NCBI GenBank assembly: GCA_030602715.1
Contig: JAUVZD010000004.1
Coordinates: forward strand, 124,001-188,000
DNA: 64,000 nt
Direction: 5' to 3'
Source of the DNA: Candidatus Coatesiibacteriota bacterium
GTDB taxonomy: Bacteria; RBG-13-66-14; B26-G2; JAUVZD01
Position numbers and translations under genes: made by a program. Shown here piece after piece: positions 23,216 through 32,444 of the stretch. A model generated the notes under the pieces. The model worked only from the letters and a program-made list of their open reading frames with translations, had not been told where the DNA came from and did not search any database. Each line of letters begins with the position of its first letter. The first letter of the stretch is position 1.

Positions 23216-24144
23216 CCCTCAACCCTTCGCCTGAACACCACCTTTGGGGTCAATACGCTCCCTTGAACGAGCTCAGCGAGGGCATACAACCGTCCCCGCC
23301 GGTCCTTCACTCTCACCACCCGCCCCCCCTCCGGGTCTAAATTTACCTCAACGACCTGACCGTCAATCAGTTGCTTCAGCTCGTTTCCCTCAAGCTCCAC
23401 CTCTTCAAGCCAGGGGAGAGCGGAATCCAGGGGGGTAAACCAACTCCGCTCGTCCGCCTCTCGCTCAAGCTCCTCTCCCAGGGCATCCGGGGAGATGGCA
23501 TCATCCAGGGTATAATCACCCTCAGCCAATCTCACCAGCGCCGACAGGTGACCGCCGCAACCGAGCGCCCGACCCAGGTCCCGAGCGAGGGAACGGATGT
23601 ATGTGCCGGCACCACATATAACCTCCATGGTCAGCAACTCATCCTTCCGCTCAATCAGGACGATGTCCTCAACGAATACAGCACGAACCGGCGGCGGTTT
23701 CAAGTCCCCCTTCCTGGCTCTCAGATAGGAACGCCTGCCAGCTACCTTGACTGCGGAAAAGGCAGGCGGAGCCTGCTCTATCTCCCCAATGAAACCGCAA
23801 AGAATCCCCTTGATTTCCTCATCGGAGAGAGGGGGAACTTCGCCTCTCTCAATCACAGTTCCCTGGGCGTCGTCGCTGTCGGTGCTCCTCCCCAGGGTAA
23901 CCTGAGCACGATACCGCTTCAGTCCACCGGGAAGATAGGGCGCCAGGCGGGTAGCCCTGCCGGTAACCACAAGAAGGACTCCTCCAGCCATTGGGTCCAG
24001 GGTCCCCGCATGACCGCTCTTCACTCCCCCCAGCAAGCGGCGCACTCCGGCAACTATATCAAAGGAAGTCGGTCCCGGGGGCTTGTTTATGTTCAATATC
24101 CCCTCAAAGGGGAAAAAATTATCGGGTTCAGGATTTGAGGTCAT
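23212..24144 (-). CDS. truB: tRNA pseudouridine-55 synthase
   Basis: A 310-residue enzyme making pseudouridine 55 in the T loop of tRNAs. Seen: GILNINKPPGPTS, GHAGTLDPMAGGVL with the catalytic Asp, GRSTDSDDAQG, and CGAGTYIRSLARDLG. A C-terminal PUA-like part (LIDGQVVEVNLDPEGG) follows. In most relatives truB follows rbfA and nrnA directly; here an AT-rich three-gene cassette separates them. Confidence 0.96.
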   Translation of the reverse strand: MTSNPEPDNFFPFEGILNINKPPGPTSFDIVAGVRRLLGGVKSGHAGTLDPMAGGVLLVVTGRATRLAPYLPGGLKRYRAQVTLGRSTDSDDAQGTVIERGEVPPLSDEEIKGILCGFIGEIEQAPPAFSAVKVAGRRSYLRARKGDLKPPPVRAVFVEDIVLIERKDELLTMEVICGAGTYIRSLARDLGRALGCGGHLSALVRLAEGDYTLDDAISPDALGEELEREADERSWFTPLDSALPWLEEVELEGNELKQLIDGQVVEVNLDPEGGRVVRVKDRRGRLYALAELVQGSVLTPKVVFRRRVEG

Positions 24145-24166
24145 CTAAGACTTTCTTCATATTCAA

Positions 24167-24712
24167 TTACATAAGTTTAGTTTTACTAAGGAATTCGACC
24201 CAATCATCTTTTTTGTACTTTAGTTTATTAATTGTAACGAGATATCTTTCTTCCCTTACTTCACCCATGAAGTCTAGATCTTCTCCTAATTTCTTGATTT
24301 TCTTTTTAGATGTTTTAAAATATCCACAAACAAAACCCTTTAGTTTTGACTGTATCTCTCCACATTTATAATCCTTGATCCTCATTCTCATTGTTCCGAG
24401 ATAGTTACGAAAACGGTTATCCTCATAAGGTATATTTTTCTCGGCAAAATCTAAAAGCCTTGAAAAACCACAAACTTCAATAAAGAATTGTATTAAAATC
24501 GGTTGTGGCACAGAACACTTAACACAAATCCCGTAATCATATCCAATGTCAGCTTCTGCCCAAATACCAGCTAAAGCTGGTGATGATTTTATACTAACTT
24601 TCTTTTTAGCATTAATGATGTCATTTCTATATTTCTCAATTTGTCTCGATATCTCCCAATCAAACTCAATTTTTGTGCGGGGAAAATTATCTTCAAGAAA
24701 TTTCTTGTCAAT
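24167..24712 (-). CDS. Unknown protein of AT-rich cassette (third gene)
   Basis: The frame is open from the TAG stop of the preceding gene (24719-24721) to 24167, about 181 residues. It has no ATG, GTG or TTG in its first two thirds-codon block: the first usual start is GTG at 24511, deep inside a region that looks coding (KFLEDNFPRTKIEFDWEIS, IKSSPALAGIWAEADIG). ATT at 24712, with TTAGGA upstream, may be a rare start. Otherwise the two frames, which share phase, were once one protein or are joined by read-through. A Cys pair (ICVKCSVPQP) and a basic middle (YFKTSKKKIKKL) are visible. No family recognised. AT-rich like its two neighbours. Confidence 0.5.
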   Translation of the reverse strand: MDKKFLEDNFPRTKIEFDWEISRQIEKYRNDIINAKKKVSIKSSPALAGIWAEADIGYDYGICVKCSVPQPILIQFFIEVCGFSRLLDFAEKNIPYEDNRFRNYLGTMRMRIKDYKCGEIQSKLKGFVCGYFKTSKKKIKKLGEDLDFMGEVREERYLVTINKLKYKKDDWVEFLSKTKLM

Positions 24713-24718
24713 GATTTC

Positions 24719-25507
24719 CTAATGCTCAATTATGATTTTCTCTTTCAATTCAAAATGCTTAACGGCAGTTTTATAGAGCGAAAAAATGTCTTCATATGAG
24801 CGAAATAAAATTCTTTCTCTAATGTCATTATACGGGTCTGTAGATAACTTTCTTTTAAATTGTTTGCTTTTCCTTTTGGGTGCTATTGCATAAAAAGTAA
24901 TTTTGAAATCTCTAAGTTGATATGCTCTATGTAAAGCTTTAGAGAAATCAGTGGTTATCTCAACATCAAAAGTAAGTTTGGGCATAGTCTCCAAGGCTCG
25001 TTTTTTAAACCAGATAACATCAATAGTTTTTGCCACACGCAACAATGAAGGCGATGTAAAATCTGGAAATTCTTCTATGGTTTCGAGTTTTTCAAGTTGT
25101 TTATTATTGAATATTTTTGATGGATCTGCTGTATAGGTCAGATAGCCATAAATATTGCCTAATTCTATTAGCATCCCTTCTACATAAGAATGTAGGTCAC
25201 TTTCTCTAACCCCCCTAAATATTTCTTCTTTACTTTTACCTTTCTTTATATCTTCAAATAAAGATTTTTCTAATTCCACATCATGTAATGCATATATTCC
25301 TAATCCTGCTCTTTTTAGCTTCCCTGAAACTCGCGTCATTCTGTGTAAAAATGCTCTAATATTGTGATTGGTTTTTTTGTTTGAGGAAACCTTTTTAACT
25401 TGAGGTACAAGTTGATATAGTTCCTTGAGCGTTGCTACGCCACCGTATTCTGCTATTGCTATTAAAATTGCTTCTTCCCAAGTAATTTTATTGATGAATT
25501 TAGTCAT
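24719..25507 (-). CDS. Winged-helix protein with PD-(D/E)XK nuclease-like domain
   Basis: A 262-residue protein. The first 80 or so residues look like a winged helix (WEEAILIAIAEYGG, LKELYQLVP, IRAFLHRMTRVSGKLKRAGLGIYAL). The second half has IDVIWFKKR and, about 17 residues on, LTFDVEITTDFSKALHRAYQLRDF. That D...(D/E)xE spacing with the helical ALHR part resembles PD-(D/E)XK restriction-like nucleases, though the lysine of the canonical motif is not evident. The end, RERILFRSYEDIFSLYKTA, looks conserved. It is the centre of an AT-rich three-gene cassette between truB and nrnA. A defence or restriction role is possible but unproven. Confidence 0.65.
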   Translation of the reverse strand: MTKFINKITWEEAILIAIAEYGGVATLKELYQLVPQVKKVSSNKKTNHNIRAFLHRMTRVSGKLKRAGLGIYALHDVELEKSLFEDIKKGKSKEEIFRGVRESDLHSYVEGMLIELGNIYGYLTYTADPSKIFNNKQLEKLETIEEFPDFTSPSLLRVAKTIDVIWFKKRALETMPKLTFDVEITTDFSKALHRAYQLRDFKITFYAIAPKRKSKQFKRKLSTDPYNDIRERILFRSYEDIFSLYKTAVKHFELKEKIIIEH

Positions 25508-25517
25508 AACTCATACC

Positions 25518-25739
25518 TCACTTGGTAAAGATATAATCTTTCCACGTTCCTTCAGTAATCTGCGAGATAATTTTTCTCTTGTCCAACTCTTTTTTTGCAT
25601 AATTGAGTTTAAAGAACCATTTGTCATTCAACATAAAGCAGTTTGGGCAAACTAAATATTTATTGTAGATACCTTCAACATTCCGATAGTCTTTTACTTG
25701 TGCTTGATTGATACAACATGTGTCGCACTTTATTCCCAT
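25518..25739 (-). CDS. Small zinc-ribbon protein of AT-rich cassette
   Basis: A 73-residue protein with two cysteine pairs, KCDTCC near residue 4 and VCPNC near residue 30, the layout of a zinc ribbon. A Lys-rich helix follows (NYAKKELDKRKI). The start ATG has AGGTGA upstream. It precedes the nuclease-like gene by 10 bases in the same direction and shares its AT-rich composition, so the three genes probably moved together. Confidence 0.65.
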   Translation of the reverse strand: MGIKCDTCCINQAQVKDYRNVEGIYNKYLVCPNCFMLNDKWFFKLNYAKKELDKRKIISQITEGTWKDYIFTK

Positions 25740-25764
25740 TTTTCACCTGAAACCTCTTCTGGGT

Positions 25765-26772
25765 CTAACTACTAAGGTCATCTAAATACGATTTTACCAC
25801 TCTGAGTAACTGCTCTTCAGCTGAGGGGATGTCTCCATCAATGATACACCCGGATGCGGCTTCGTGCCCTCCCCCACCGAAGTAACGGGCGATGAAATCA
25901 ACATCAACATTCCCCTTGGAGCGCATGCTGACTTTGGTCCTGCCGTCATCCAACTCCCGGAAGAGCAATGCCACCTCCACCCCCCCAAGAGACCGCCCAT
26001 AGTCCACATACCCGTTAATCTCGTTCCAATTTGCCCCGGTAGAAGCCAACATCTCCTCGGTAACGGTCATAGCCGCCACCCGACCTCCAAAGTGCAGTTT
26101 TATGGTGGAGAGGGCTTTGGAAAGGAGCTTCAGATTGGCGAGTTCCTTGCTTTCGTGGAGATGCTTGTTGACCACATAAGGTTCAACCCCCAAAGAGATC
26201 AAGCGGGCGGCATTGCGATGGCTCTTCTCGCTGGTGTTGGAATGGGTGAAGTTTCCGGTATCGGTGGAGATAGCCACATAAAGAGGATAAGCCACATCCA
26301 GGGTGATCTCCACCCCCATCTCGTCAAATATCTCCAGAAGCATCTCCGCCACGGAGGATGCTTGGGGGTCCACAAAATTTACGGTGCCGAAGTACGTATT
26401 TGACTTATGGTGGTCTATGTTGATAATCGGCTTGGAACGATCCAAGTTGTTCATTATTTTATCCCCCACCCGCACTAAATCCCCGCTGTCCAGCACTACC
26501 GCAATCTCATAATCGGCATCCAACTTATCCACAAAATTCACCTCATCAGGATGGATTAGGAAATCAAACACATGCGGAAGCTCACCGAAAGAGATTATCT
26601 TTGCCTTTTTCCCCATCCCCTTCAAAGCCCTGAGCAGAGCCAGTTGGCTTCCCAGGCAGTCTCCATCGGGGTCAATATGAGCGGTGATTACGATACTCTT
26701 CGCATTTTGCAGACAGTTACAGACCTGTATCTTGGGGGAGATTTCCACAGACTCTCTATCCACTCTTCTCAC
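25765..26772 (-). CDS. nrnA: DHH phosphoesterase, NrnA-type
   Basis: A 335-residue bifunctional oligoribonuclease / 3'-phosphoadenosine 5'-phosphate phosphatase. The DHH domain shows TAHIDPDGDCLGS, VVLDSGD, and the name-giving NIDHHKSN; the DHHA1 domain ends with GGGGHEAASG, which contacts the substrate. NrnA degrades very short RNAs left by PNPase and other RNases. It overlaps the end of rbfA by 17 bases, and the order rbfA-nrnA-truB is common. Confidence 0.93.
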   Translation of the reverse strand: MRRVDRESVEISPKIQVCNCLQNAKSIVITAHIDPDGDCLGSQLALLRALKGMGKKAKIISFGELPHVFDFLIHPDEVNFVDKLDADYEIAVVLDSGDLVRVGDKIMNNLDRSKPIINIDHHKSNTYFGTVNFVDPQASSVAEMLLEIFDEMGVEITLDVAYPLYVAISTDTGNFTHSNTSEKSHRNAARLISLGVEPYVVNKHLHESKELANLKLLSKALSTIKLHFGGRVAAMTVTEEMLASTGANWNEINGYVDYGRSLGGVEVALLFRELDDGRTKVSMRSKGNVDVDFIARYFGGGGHEAASGCIIDGDIPSAEEQLLRVVKSYLDDLSS

Positions 26773-27118
26773 CCCGATTCAGCCTGTCAATAATCTCCAA
26801 CACCCGGAAACTGCGCTCCGCTCCTTTATCACGGCGGAAGTAGATTCGGGGTGTATAGCGCATCTCCACCCGCTCACCCAAAAGAGCAGCCACCTTGGGA
26901 CGCACCTGTTCCAGTGCCTGCATGGTCTTTTCCCGTTCGCTATCGTCGCCGAAGATACTCACATATACAGCGGCATGGCGCAGGTCCGAAGAGACCTTGA
27001 CCGACGTAATGGTGGTCATCGCCAGCCGAGGGTCATTTATTTCCTGCTCCAGAATCTCCCCCACCAACTGCTGCAACAGAGAAGCTACCCTCTTCAATCT
27101 TCTAGACACCTTTTCCAC
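26756..27118 (-). CDS. rbfA: Ribosome-binding factor A
   Basis: A 120-residue 30S maturation factor with a single KH-like fold. Seen: SRRLKRVASLLQQLVGEIL, INDPRL, SVKVSSDLRHAAVYVSIFG and MRYTPRIYFRRD. It binds the 16S 5' region and is needed for growth in the cold in E. coli. It starts at GTG. It lies between ylxP and nrnA, in the nusA-infB operon. Confidence 0.95.
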   Translation of the reverse strand: MEKVSRRLKRVASLLQQLVGEILEQEINDPRLAMTTITSVKVSSDLRHAAVYVSIFGDDSEREKTMQALEQVRPKVAALLGERVEMRYTPRIYFRRDKGAERSFRVLEIIDRLNRGEKSG

Positions 27119-27140
27119 AATCTATCCCTATTTTTAATTA

Positions 27141-27422
27141 CTAAATTATCTCTTTCTCCAAGCCGAAGACCTCCACCGGATAGTTCTCCTCTATGAACCT
27201 CAATATGGTTTCCAGTTGCCCATTGAGATAACCCCTGCTGTCCCCCACCAAAGCCATGCCCAATTTCGCCCCATTCCAGTGCCCGGAATCATCTATCTGG
27301 GCTACGGAGACATTAAACCTGGAGCGTAATCTGCCCTTGATGCTCGCCACCACCTGCCGCCGTTCCTTAAGTGAACCGCTTCCAGGTATCCTCAGGCTGA
27401 GACGCATCAAACCCACAAACAT
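27141..27422 (-). CDS. ylxP: YlxP-type DUF503 protein
   Basis: A 93-residue DUF503 protein: GLMRLSLRIPGSGSLKERRQV is the family hallmark, followed by RSRFNVSVAQIDDSGHWN. YlxP homologues sit between infB and rbfA and have been linked to ribosome maturation. Here the gene keeps that position, 15 bases after infB. Start is ATG. Confidence 0.9.
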   Translation of the reverse strand: MFVGLMRLSLRIPGSGSLKERRQVVASIKGRLRSRFNVSVAQIDDSGHWNGAKLGMALVGDSRGYLNGQLETILRFIEENYPVEVFGLEKEII

Positions 27423-27437
27423 AATTGGACCTCAAAA

Positions 27438-30146
27438 CTATTCCAGACGGCGGGAGACCAGCTCCTCCCCAATGAACTCCAGAACATCCCCCTCCTGGGC
27501 ATCATTGAATCCAGCGATAACCACCCCGCACTCAAAGCCGGAGGCCACCTCTTTGACATTCTCCTTAAAGCGTCTCAGAGATTCCACCTTCCCCTCAAAA
27601 ATCATCTCACCGTCCCGATACACATTCGCTTTACAGCCCCTCTGCACCTTTCCTTCGGTCACCATACAACCCGCCACCACACCCCCTCTGGGGATGGAGA
27701 AGAGCTGACGCACCTCCGCCTTTCCCAGCTCCACCTCCCTTATCTCAGGAGCCAGGAGCCCCTCCAAGGCGGCGCGAATATCCTCCAGCACCTCATAGAT
27801 GATCTCATAAAAACGAACATCCACCCCCTTTACCTCTGCGGTAGCCTTGGCTCGGGAGTCAATGCCCACATCAAAAGCGATGATGACCGCACCCGAGGTT
27901 GAGGCAAGAAGGACATCGCTCTCGTTTACATTACCCACTCCTGTGTGAATTATCTTGGAACGAGCTTCCTCGTTTCCCAGATTTTTTATGGAATCGGAGA
28001 GGGCTTCGGCGGTGCCATATACATCGCTTTTGATAATCAGGTTGAGCTCGTTTGCTTTTCCTTCGGCGAGCTGAGCGAACCAGTCATCCAATGACATCCG
28101 GTCGGTAGGCACCTGGGTGACATGTTTCTCTATGGAGAGTTGCTCGGCGAGCTCCTTGGCAAGGTCCTCATCCAACGCCACCAGGGTGTCACCTGCTTGC
28201 GGAACTGTGGAAAGCCCCAGAACCTTCACCGGCGTGGATGGGATCGCTTCCTTAACCGTCTTGCCCAGATGGTCATACATAATCCGAACTTTGCCGTAGC
28301 TGGTCCCCAAAATAAAGTGGTCGCCGACCCTGAGTGTCCCGTCGGTTACCAACACACTGCCTACGGGACCTTTACTGCGGTCCAATTCCGCCTCCAGAGC
28401 CACACCGCAAGCCCGACGATTGGGGTTGGCTTTCAGGTCAAGCATATCCGACGCCAAGACGACCATATCCAGAAGGGTATCAATCCCCTCCTTGGTTACC
28501 GCTGAAGTTTGAGCGAAAAATGTATCTCCTCCCCAGTCCTCAGGGGAAAGCCCCAACTTGGAAAGCTCCTGTTTTATCGCCTCGGGGTTGATGCCGGCTT
28601 TGTCAATTTTGTTTATGGCTACGATTATGCTCACACCGGCGGCTTTGGCATGATTTATGGCCTCAATGGTCTGGGGCATCACTCCATCGTCTGCAGCTAC
28701 CACCAGCACCACAATATCGGTCGCCTGCGCTCCCCGGGCTCGCATGGCGGTAAAAGCCTCATGACCTGGAGTATCTAAAAAGACCAGACGATTGCCGTCA
28801 TAATCCACCACCGAGGCACCGATGTGCTGGGTAATACCTCCCGCCTCAGACTCGGTCACCTTGGTCTTGCGGATTACATCCAAGAGACTCGTCTTGCCAT
28901 GGTCAACATGACCCAGCATGGTGATTACCGGCGGTCTTGACTGAAGTCCCACCTCGGCGGATTCGGCGCTCTCATCATAAGAGACCTCAAAGCCCATATC
29001 CGAAGCCAGGGAGAGCATCGCTTCCGCAGAGAGGATGCTGGCGATATTCTCCACCACCTCCCCTATCCCCCGGGACTTTTCCAAAATCGTTTCGGGATGC
29101 TCCTTGATCAAACCAGCAAACTCAGCCACCGTCAACCCATCCCTCAAGTCCAGCATCCTTATCTTCTCTCGCTCTCGGGCTCGCTTCTTCTTAAGTTGAG
29201 TCTTGGAGACCTCCCCCTTCCTCTTCGGCTTCACAGGCTTAGCCCAGGTATCACCGGCGGGCTTCCTCTTCTTGCGGCGGCGCCTTCGCCGACGGACTGG
29301 TTGCTCAATCTCCTCCTCCAGTCCCTTCAATCCCCCCCGCAGACGGTCCGCCCGAGGAACCGTCTCATCCTCCTGTATAGTGAGCTTGAGCCGGGTCCGC
29401 CGAGAGGCAGCACGCTCCTTCTTTCCCGCCTCCACCTCCTGCAACCAACTCTTTTTATCCTCCCGTGCAGCCGGACGACGCACCCGAACCTCCTCCTCGG
29501 AAACCGCAACCTCCGATTCAGGCTTCTTCTTAGCCTTTTCGGGCTTTTCCTTTTCTTCCGCAGGCTTTGAAACCTTAGCCTTTGAAGGAGCAGATACCGT
29601 CTTGGGCTTGGCCTTCGCCTTACCCTTAGGTTTGGGTTTGCCGGCATCCAAGCTCTCTTGCAGCCGTCTGAGCTCATCCGGTGTAGCCTTCCTGACCACA
29701 GGTCCCTTGGGCTTTGCCGCTACGGGTTCCTCTTCTTCGGCTTTCTCCTCCAAAACCTCCTCTTCTGCTTCCTTGACGGCGGCTTTCCCCTTCTTTTTCT
29801 TCGGTTTTGCTCTCTTCCGCTTAACAGCTTCCTTCTCCGGTTCCTTCTCGGTTTCCTCCTCCTCTTCTTCCTCCCCCAACTCCCGCTCCTCCAATAAGAC
29901 TTCATCCCCCTCCTCGCCCTTGCGCACCTTCACTATTCGCAGGGGTTGTTCCTTCTCATCCTCCACGCTCTCCGCCTTTATGCGGCGATGGGGCTTCAGA
30001 TGTTGACGGATCAATGCCGCCTCAGCATCGCTGAGCTCAGCGGTGTGGTCCTCGGCTACGATGCCCAGTTCGTAAGCCACATCCATCAGCTCCCTGTTGG
30101 TCAATCCCAGCTCGCTCGCCAGGTCAGAAAATATTACTTTAGCCAC
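27438..30146 (-). CDS. infB: Translation initiation factor IF-2
   Basis: A 902-residue GTPase that brings initiator tRNA to the 30S subunit. The first 50 residues form an IF2_N domain ([23 protein letters not shown]). About 60-340 is a long charged region of Lys/Glu repeats, a low-complexity linker. The G domain begins near 409 (GHVDHGKTS), with DTPGHEAF and INKID. Domains II-IV follow ([34 protein letters not shown]). It starts at GTG. The ylxR and L7Ae genes that often separate nusA from infB are missing; 128 bases lie in between, with no feature I can see. Confidence 0.97.
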   Translation of the reverse strand: MAKVIFSDLASELGLTNRELMDVAYELGIVAEDHTAELSDAEAALIRQHLKPHRRIKAESVEDEKEQPLRIVKVRKGEEGDEVLLEERELGEEEEEEETEKEPEKEAVKRKRAKPKKKKGKAAVKEAEEEVLEEKAEEEEPVAAKPKGPVVRKATPDELRRLQESLDAGKPKPKGKAKAKPKTVSAPSKAKVSKPAEEKEKPEKAKKKPESEVAVSEEEVRVRRPAAREDKKSWLQEVEAGKKERAASRRTRLKLTIQEDETVPRADRLRGGLKGLEEEIEQPVRRRRRRRKKRKPAGDTWAKPVKPKRKGEVSKTQLKKKRAREREKIRMLDLRDGLTVAEFAGLIKEHPETILEKSRGIGEVVENIASILSAEAMLSLASDMGFEVSYDESAESAEVGLQSRPPVITMLGHVDHGKTSLLDVIRKTKVTESEAGGITQHIGASVVDYDGNRLVFLDTPGHEAFTAMRARGAQATDIVVLVVAADDGVMPQTIEAINHAKAAGVSIIVAINKIDKAGINPEAIKQELSKLGLSPEDWGGDTFFAQTSAVTKEGIDTLLDMVVLASDMLDLKANPNRRACGVALEAELDRSKGPVGSVLVTDGTLRVGDHFILGTSYGKVRIMYDHLGKTVKEAIPSTPVKVLGLSTVPQAGDTLVALDEDLAKELAEQLSIEKHVTQVPTDRMSLDDWFAQLAEGKANELNLIIKSDVYGTAEALSDSIKNLGNEEARSKIIHTGVGNVNESDVLLASTSGAVIIAFDVGIDSRAKATAEVKGVDVRFYEIIYEVLEDIRAALEGLLAPEIREVELGKAEVRQLFSIPRGGVVAGCMVTEGKVQRGCKANVYRDGEMIFEGKVESLRRFKENVKEVASGFECGVVIAGFNDAQEGDVLEFIGEELVSRRLE

Positions 30147-30274
30147 AGGTTCACACCTCCCTGCGTCCCAGATTATCGTTACCCTTCCAGGTCAACACCT
30201 TAATCACCATCAATTCTTTTCCCCATCTTTCTCTCTACTGTAAAAAAGCTCCAAAAACTAATCAGCGAATATTT

Positions 30275-31885
30275 CTACTCCTCATCGCTTTTCGCTTCAT
30301 CATCCTTCTCTGCGGATACACCGCTTTCAACTTCCGGGGTTTCCTCCTCAGTCCTCTCCTTGGCGCTGTCCTCTTCCTCACTTACCTCCGCCGGGGCGGC
30401 ACCTTCATCCTTCAAAGAAGCCTCTCCTTTGCCTTCCTCATCCTCGCCGACGAACAGCTCAAAGCCCTCCTCCATTCCCTCACCTTCTACAACCTCCGGT
30501 TCGGCGGAAGTTGCTTCTGCCGGCTCATCAGTAAAGATGTCGTCTATTTTCTTCTCATAGACCTTCTCCGAAAGCCTTTCCGCCGCCTCTCGTTTTATCT
30601 CCTCTTCAAGGGCTTGTTGATCTATCTCTCCAGCCAGCTTGCCGGCGGAGGTTATTATCTTCTCTGCGGTCTTAGGACCAACACCTTTTATCTCCAAAAG
30701 CTCCTCCGCCTCGGCTTCCGCCAGAGCCTGGATGGAGTCAAAGCCCAAATCCAGAATCTCCTCGGCGATGACCTCCCCCACTCCCGGCAGTCTCAGCAGT
30801 AAGTCCACCATCTTTTCCCACAAGACCTCGCTGGCGACCTTCTGCTGTTCCACCTCCGAGCTGGAGTGAATGTCTATTCTACATCCGAGAAGCCGAGCCG
30901 CCAGGCGCACATTCTGCCCGCGTTTTCCGATTGCCAGCGACAACTGGTCGTCGGGAACCACAACCTCCACACCCTCGCTCTCCTCATCAATGCTCACCCG
31001 GTCTATCTTGGCCGGAGATAAAGCCGAGGCGACCATCTTGCGGACATCATCGCTCCATTCAATGATGTCTATCTTCTCTCCCCCCAGTTCCCGAACCACC
31101 GACTGAACCCTATAACCACGCATGCCCACACAGGTGCCTACGGGGTCAATATTAACGTCGGAGGAATAAACCGCTATCTTGGTGCGCTCCCCGGGCTCCC
31201 GGGCGGTGGCTACGATCTGGACGATACCGTCATAAATCTCCGGCACCTCCATCTCAAAAAGCCGTTTCACCAGGTCGGGATGGGTGCGGGAAAGGACAAT
31301 CTGGGGACCACGGTTGGTCATACGCACCTTAACTATCATAGCCCTGATCCGCTGACCGATGCGATAGTCCTCGTTGTGCATCCGTTCCTTATAGGGAATG
31401 ATGCCCTCGGTCTTGCCCAGGTTTACTATCAGGGTGCCTTTGTTCTCGTGCTGGATGATGCCGTGCACCAACTCACCGACCCGGTCCTGATATTCCTCAA
31501 ATATAATCTCCCGCTCCGCCTCCCGGATGCGCTGGATGACCACCTGTTTGGCTATCTGGGCGGCGTTTCTGCCAAAAGTCTCCGGGTCAACATCATATTC
31601 CAGGTAATCGCCCACCTCCAGATCGGAATGGATCTTCTTCGCCTCCTCCAAGGAGAGCTGGATGCCGGGGTTCTCCACCTCCTCCACCACACTACGCACC
31701 CTCACAATCTCAATTCCCTCCTCGGTCTCTTTAAGGCGAATGTCCATCTCCTCTACATCCAAGTGACTACGCTTGGATGCTGAGGACAATGCCGCCTCTA
31801 TAGCCCTTAGCAATACCTCCCGATCTATGTTCTTCGTGCGGGCTACCTGGTCCAACATATCCAGAAACTCTACCTTCAGCTTCAT
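30275..31885 (-). CDS. nusA: Transcription termination/antitermination factor NusA
   Basis: A 536-residue NusA. The N-terminal polymerase-binding domain (FLDMLDQVARTKNIDREVL), S1 domain (VHGIIQHENKGTLIVNLGK), and two KH domains (VDPVGTCVGMRGYRVQSVV; LSLAIGKRGQNVRLAARL) are in order. A helix-hairpin-helix region (LPGVGEVIAEEIL, IKGVGPKTAEKI) follows, then an acidic tail of about 110 residues, longer than usual. It is three bases after rimP and binds RNA polymerase and nascent RNA. Confidence 0.96.
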   Translation of the reverse strand: MKLKVEFLDMLDQVARTKNIDREVLLRAIEAALSSASKRSHLDVEEMDIRLKETEEGIEIVRVRSVVEEVENPGIQLSLEEAKKIHSDLEVGDYLEYDVDPETFGRNAAQIAKQVVIQRIREAEREIIFEEYQDRVGELVHGIIQHENKGTLIVNLGKTEGIIPYKERMHNEDYRIGQRIRAMIVKVRMTNRGPQIVLSRTHPDLVKRLFEMEVPEIYDGIVQIVATAREPGERTKIAVYSSDVNIDPVGTCVGMRGYRVQSVVRELGGEKIDIIEWSDDVRKMVASALSPAKIDRVSIDEESEGVEVVVPDDQLSLAIGKRGQNVRLAARLLGCRIDIHSSSEVEQQKVASEVLWEKMVDLLLRLPGVGEVIAEEILDLGFDSIQALAEAEAEELLEIKGVGPKTAEKIITSAGKLAGEIDQQALEEEIKREAAERLSEKVYEKKIDDIFTDEPAEATSAEPEVVEGEGMEEGFELFVGEDEEGKGEASLKDEGAAPAEVSEEEDSAKERTEEETPEVESGVSAEKDDEAKSDEE

Positions 31886-31888
31886 AAG

Positions 31889-32386
31889 TTACTTCTCTTT
31901 CTTTTTGAGGGCGGAAGCCAAATCCAACTTCAGGTGGGCATCGCGCCACTCTCCGAAGTTCAACTCCACCGGCTCGCCATCCTGGGGAGTAACCAGAACT
32001 TTTCTGCCCTCCACCCCGGTTATTTTTCCGATAACAGTGCTACCATCCTCAAAACTGAATATCGCCAGCCGACCGATAAAACGACAGCACTCCTCCAGAC
32101 TACGCAGAGAACGCTCCACGCCTGGGGTGGAGACCTCCAAAAAGTATCTATTTTGTATCGGCTCCTCAATATCCAGGGCTGCGCTCAACTGTCGGCTCAC
32201 CCCCTCGCAGTGCGCCACGGCCAGTTCCCCTTCCATACGGTCAAGGGTAAGGCGAATTATGACATTTCTTTTATTCCTTCGGCAGGTGAGGTCATAGATC
32301 ATCAAGCCCGCCTCCTGCACTATGGGCTCGGCAATGCCCCGAATGACCTCCGACAGCCGTTTCAGCTCCTCACTCTGGGTTACCAT
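31889..32386 (-). CDS. rimP: Ribosome maturation factor RimP
   Basis: A 165-residue RimP. Family motifs seen: IVQEAGLMIYDL, VIIRLTLDR, VAHCEGVSRQLSAALD, EVSTPGVERSLRS. RimP is needed for 30S assembly, around S12. It leads the rimP-nusA-infB group, 58 bases after ispG, so the MEP/envelope and translation genes are probably one transcript. Confidence 0.94.
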   Translation of the reverse strand: MVTQSEELKRLSEVIRGIAEPIVQEAGLMIYDLTCRRNKRNVIIRLTLDRMEGELAVAHCEGVSRQLSAALDIEEPIQNRYFLEVSTPGVERSLRSLEECCRFIGRLAIFSFEDGSTVIGKITGVEGRKVLVTPQDGEPVELNFGEWRDAHLKLDLASALKKKEK

Positions 32387-32444
32387 AACCTCATCTCCTC
32401 TGTGGGTAATGAAACCACCCGCCCATCACCACTTGCGCCACCGT

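Noticed and set aside
29203-30006. 267-codon rightward Ser/Phe-rich frame
   Set aside because: It is the mirror of the Lys/Glu-rich linker of infB; low-complexity antisense frames of this kind are not genes.
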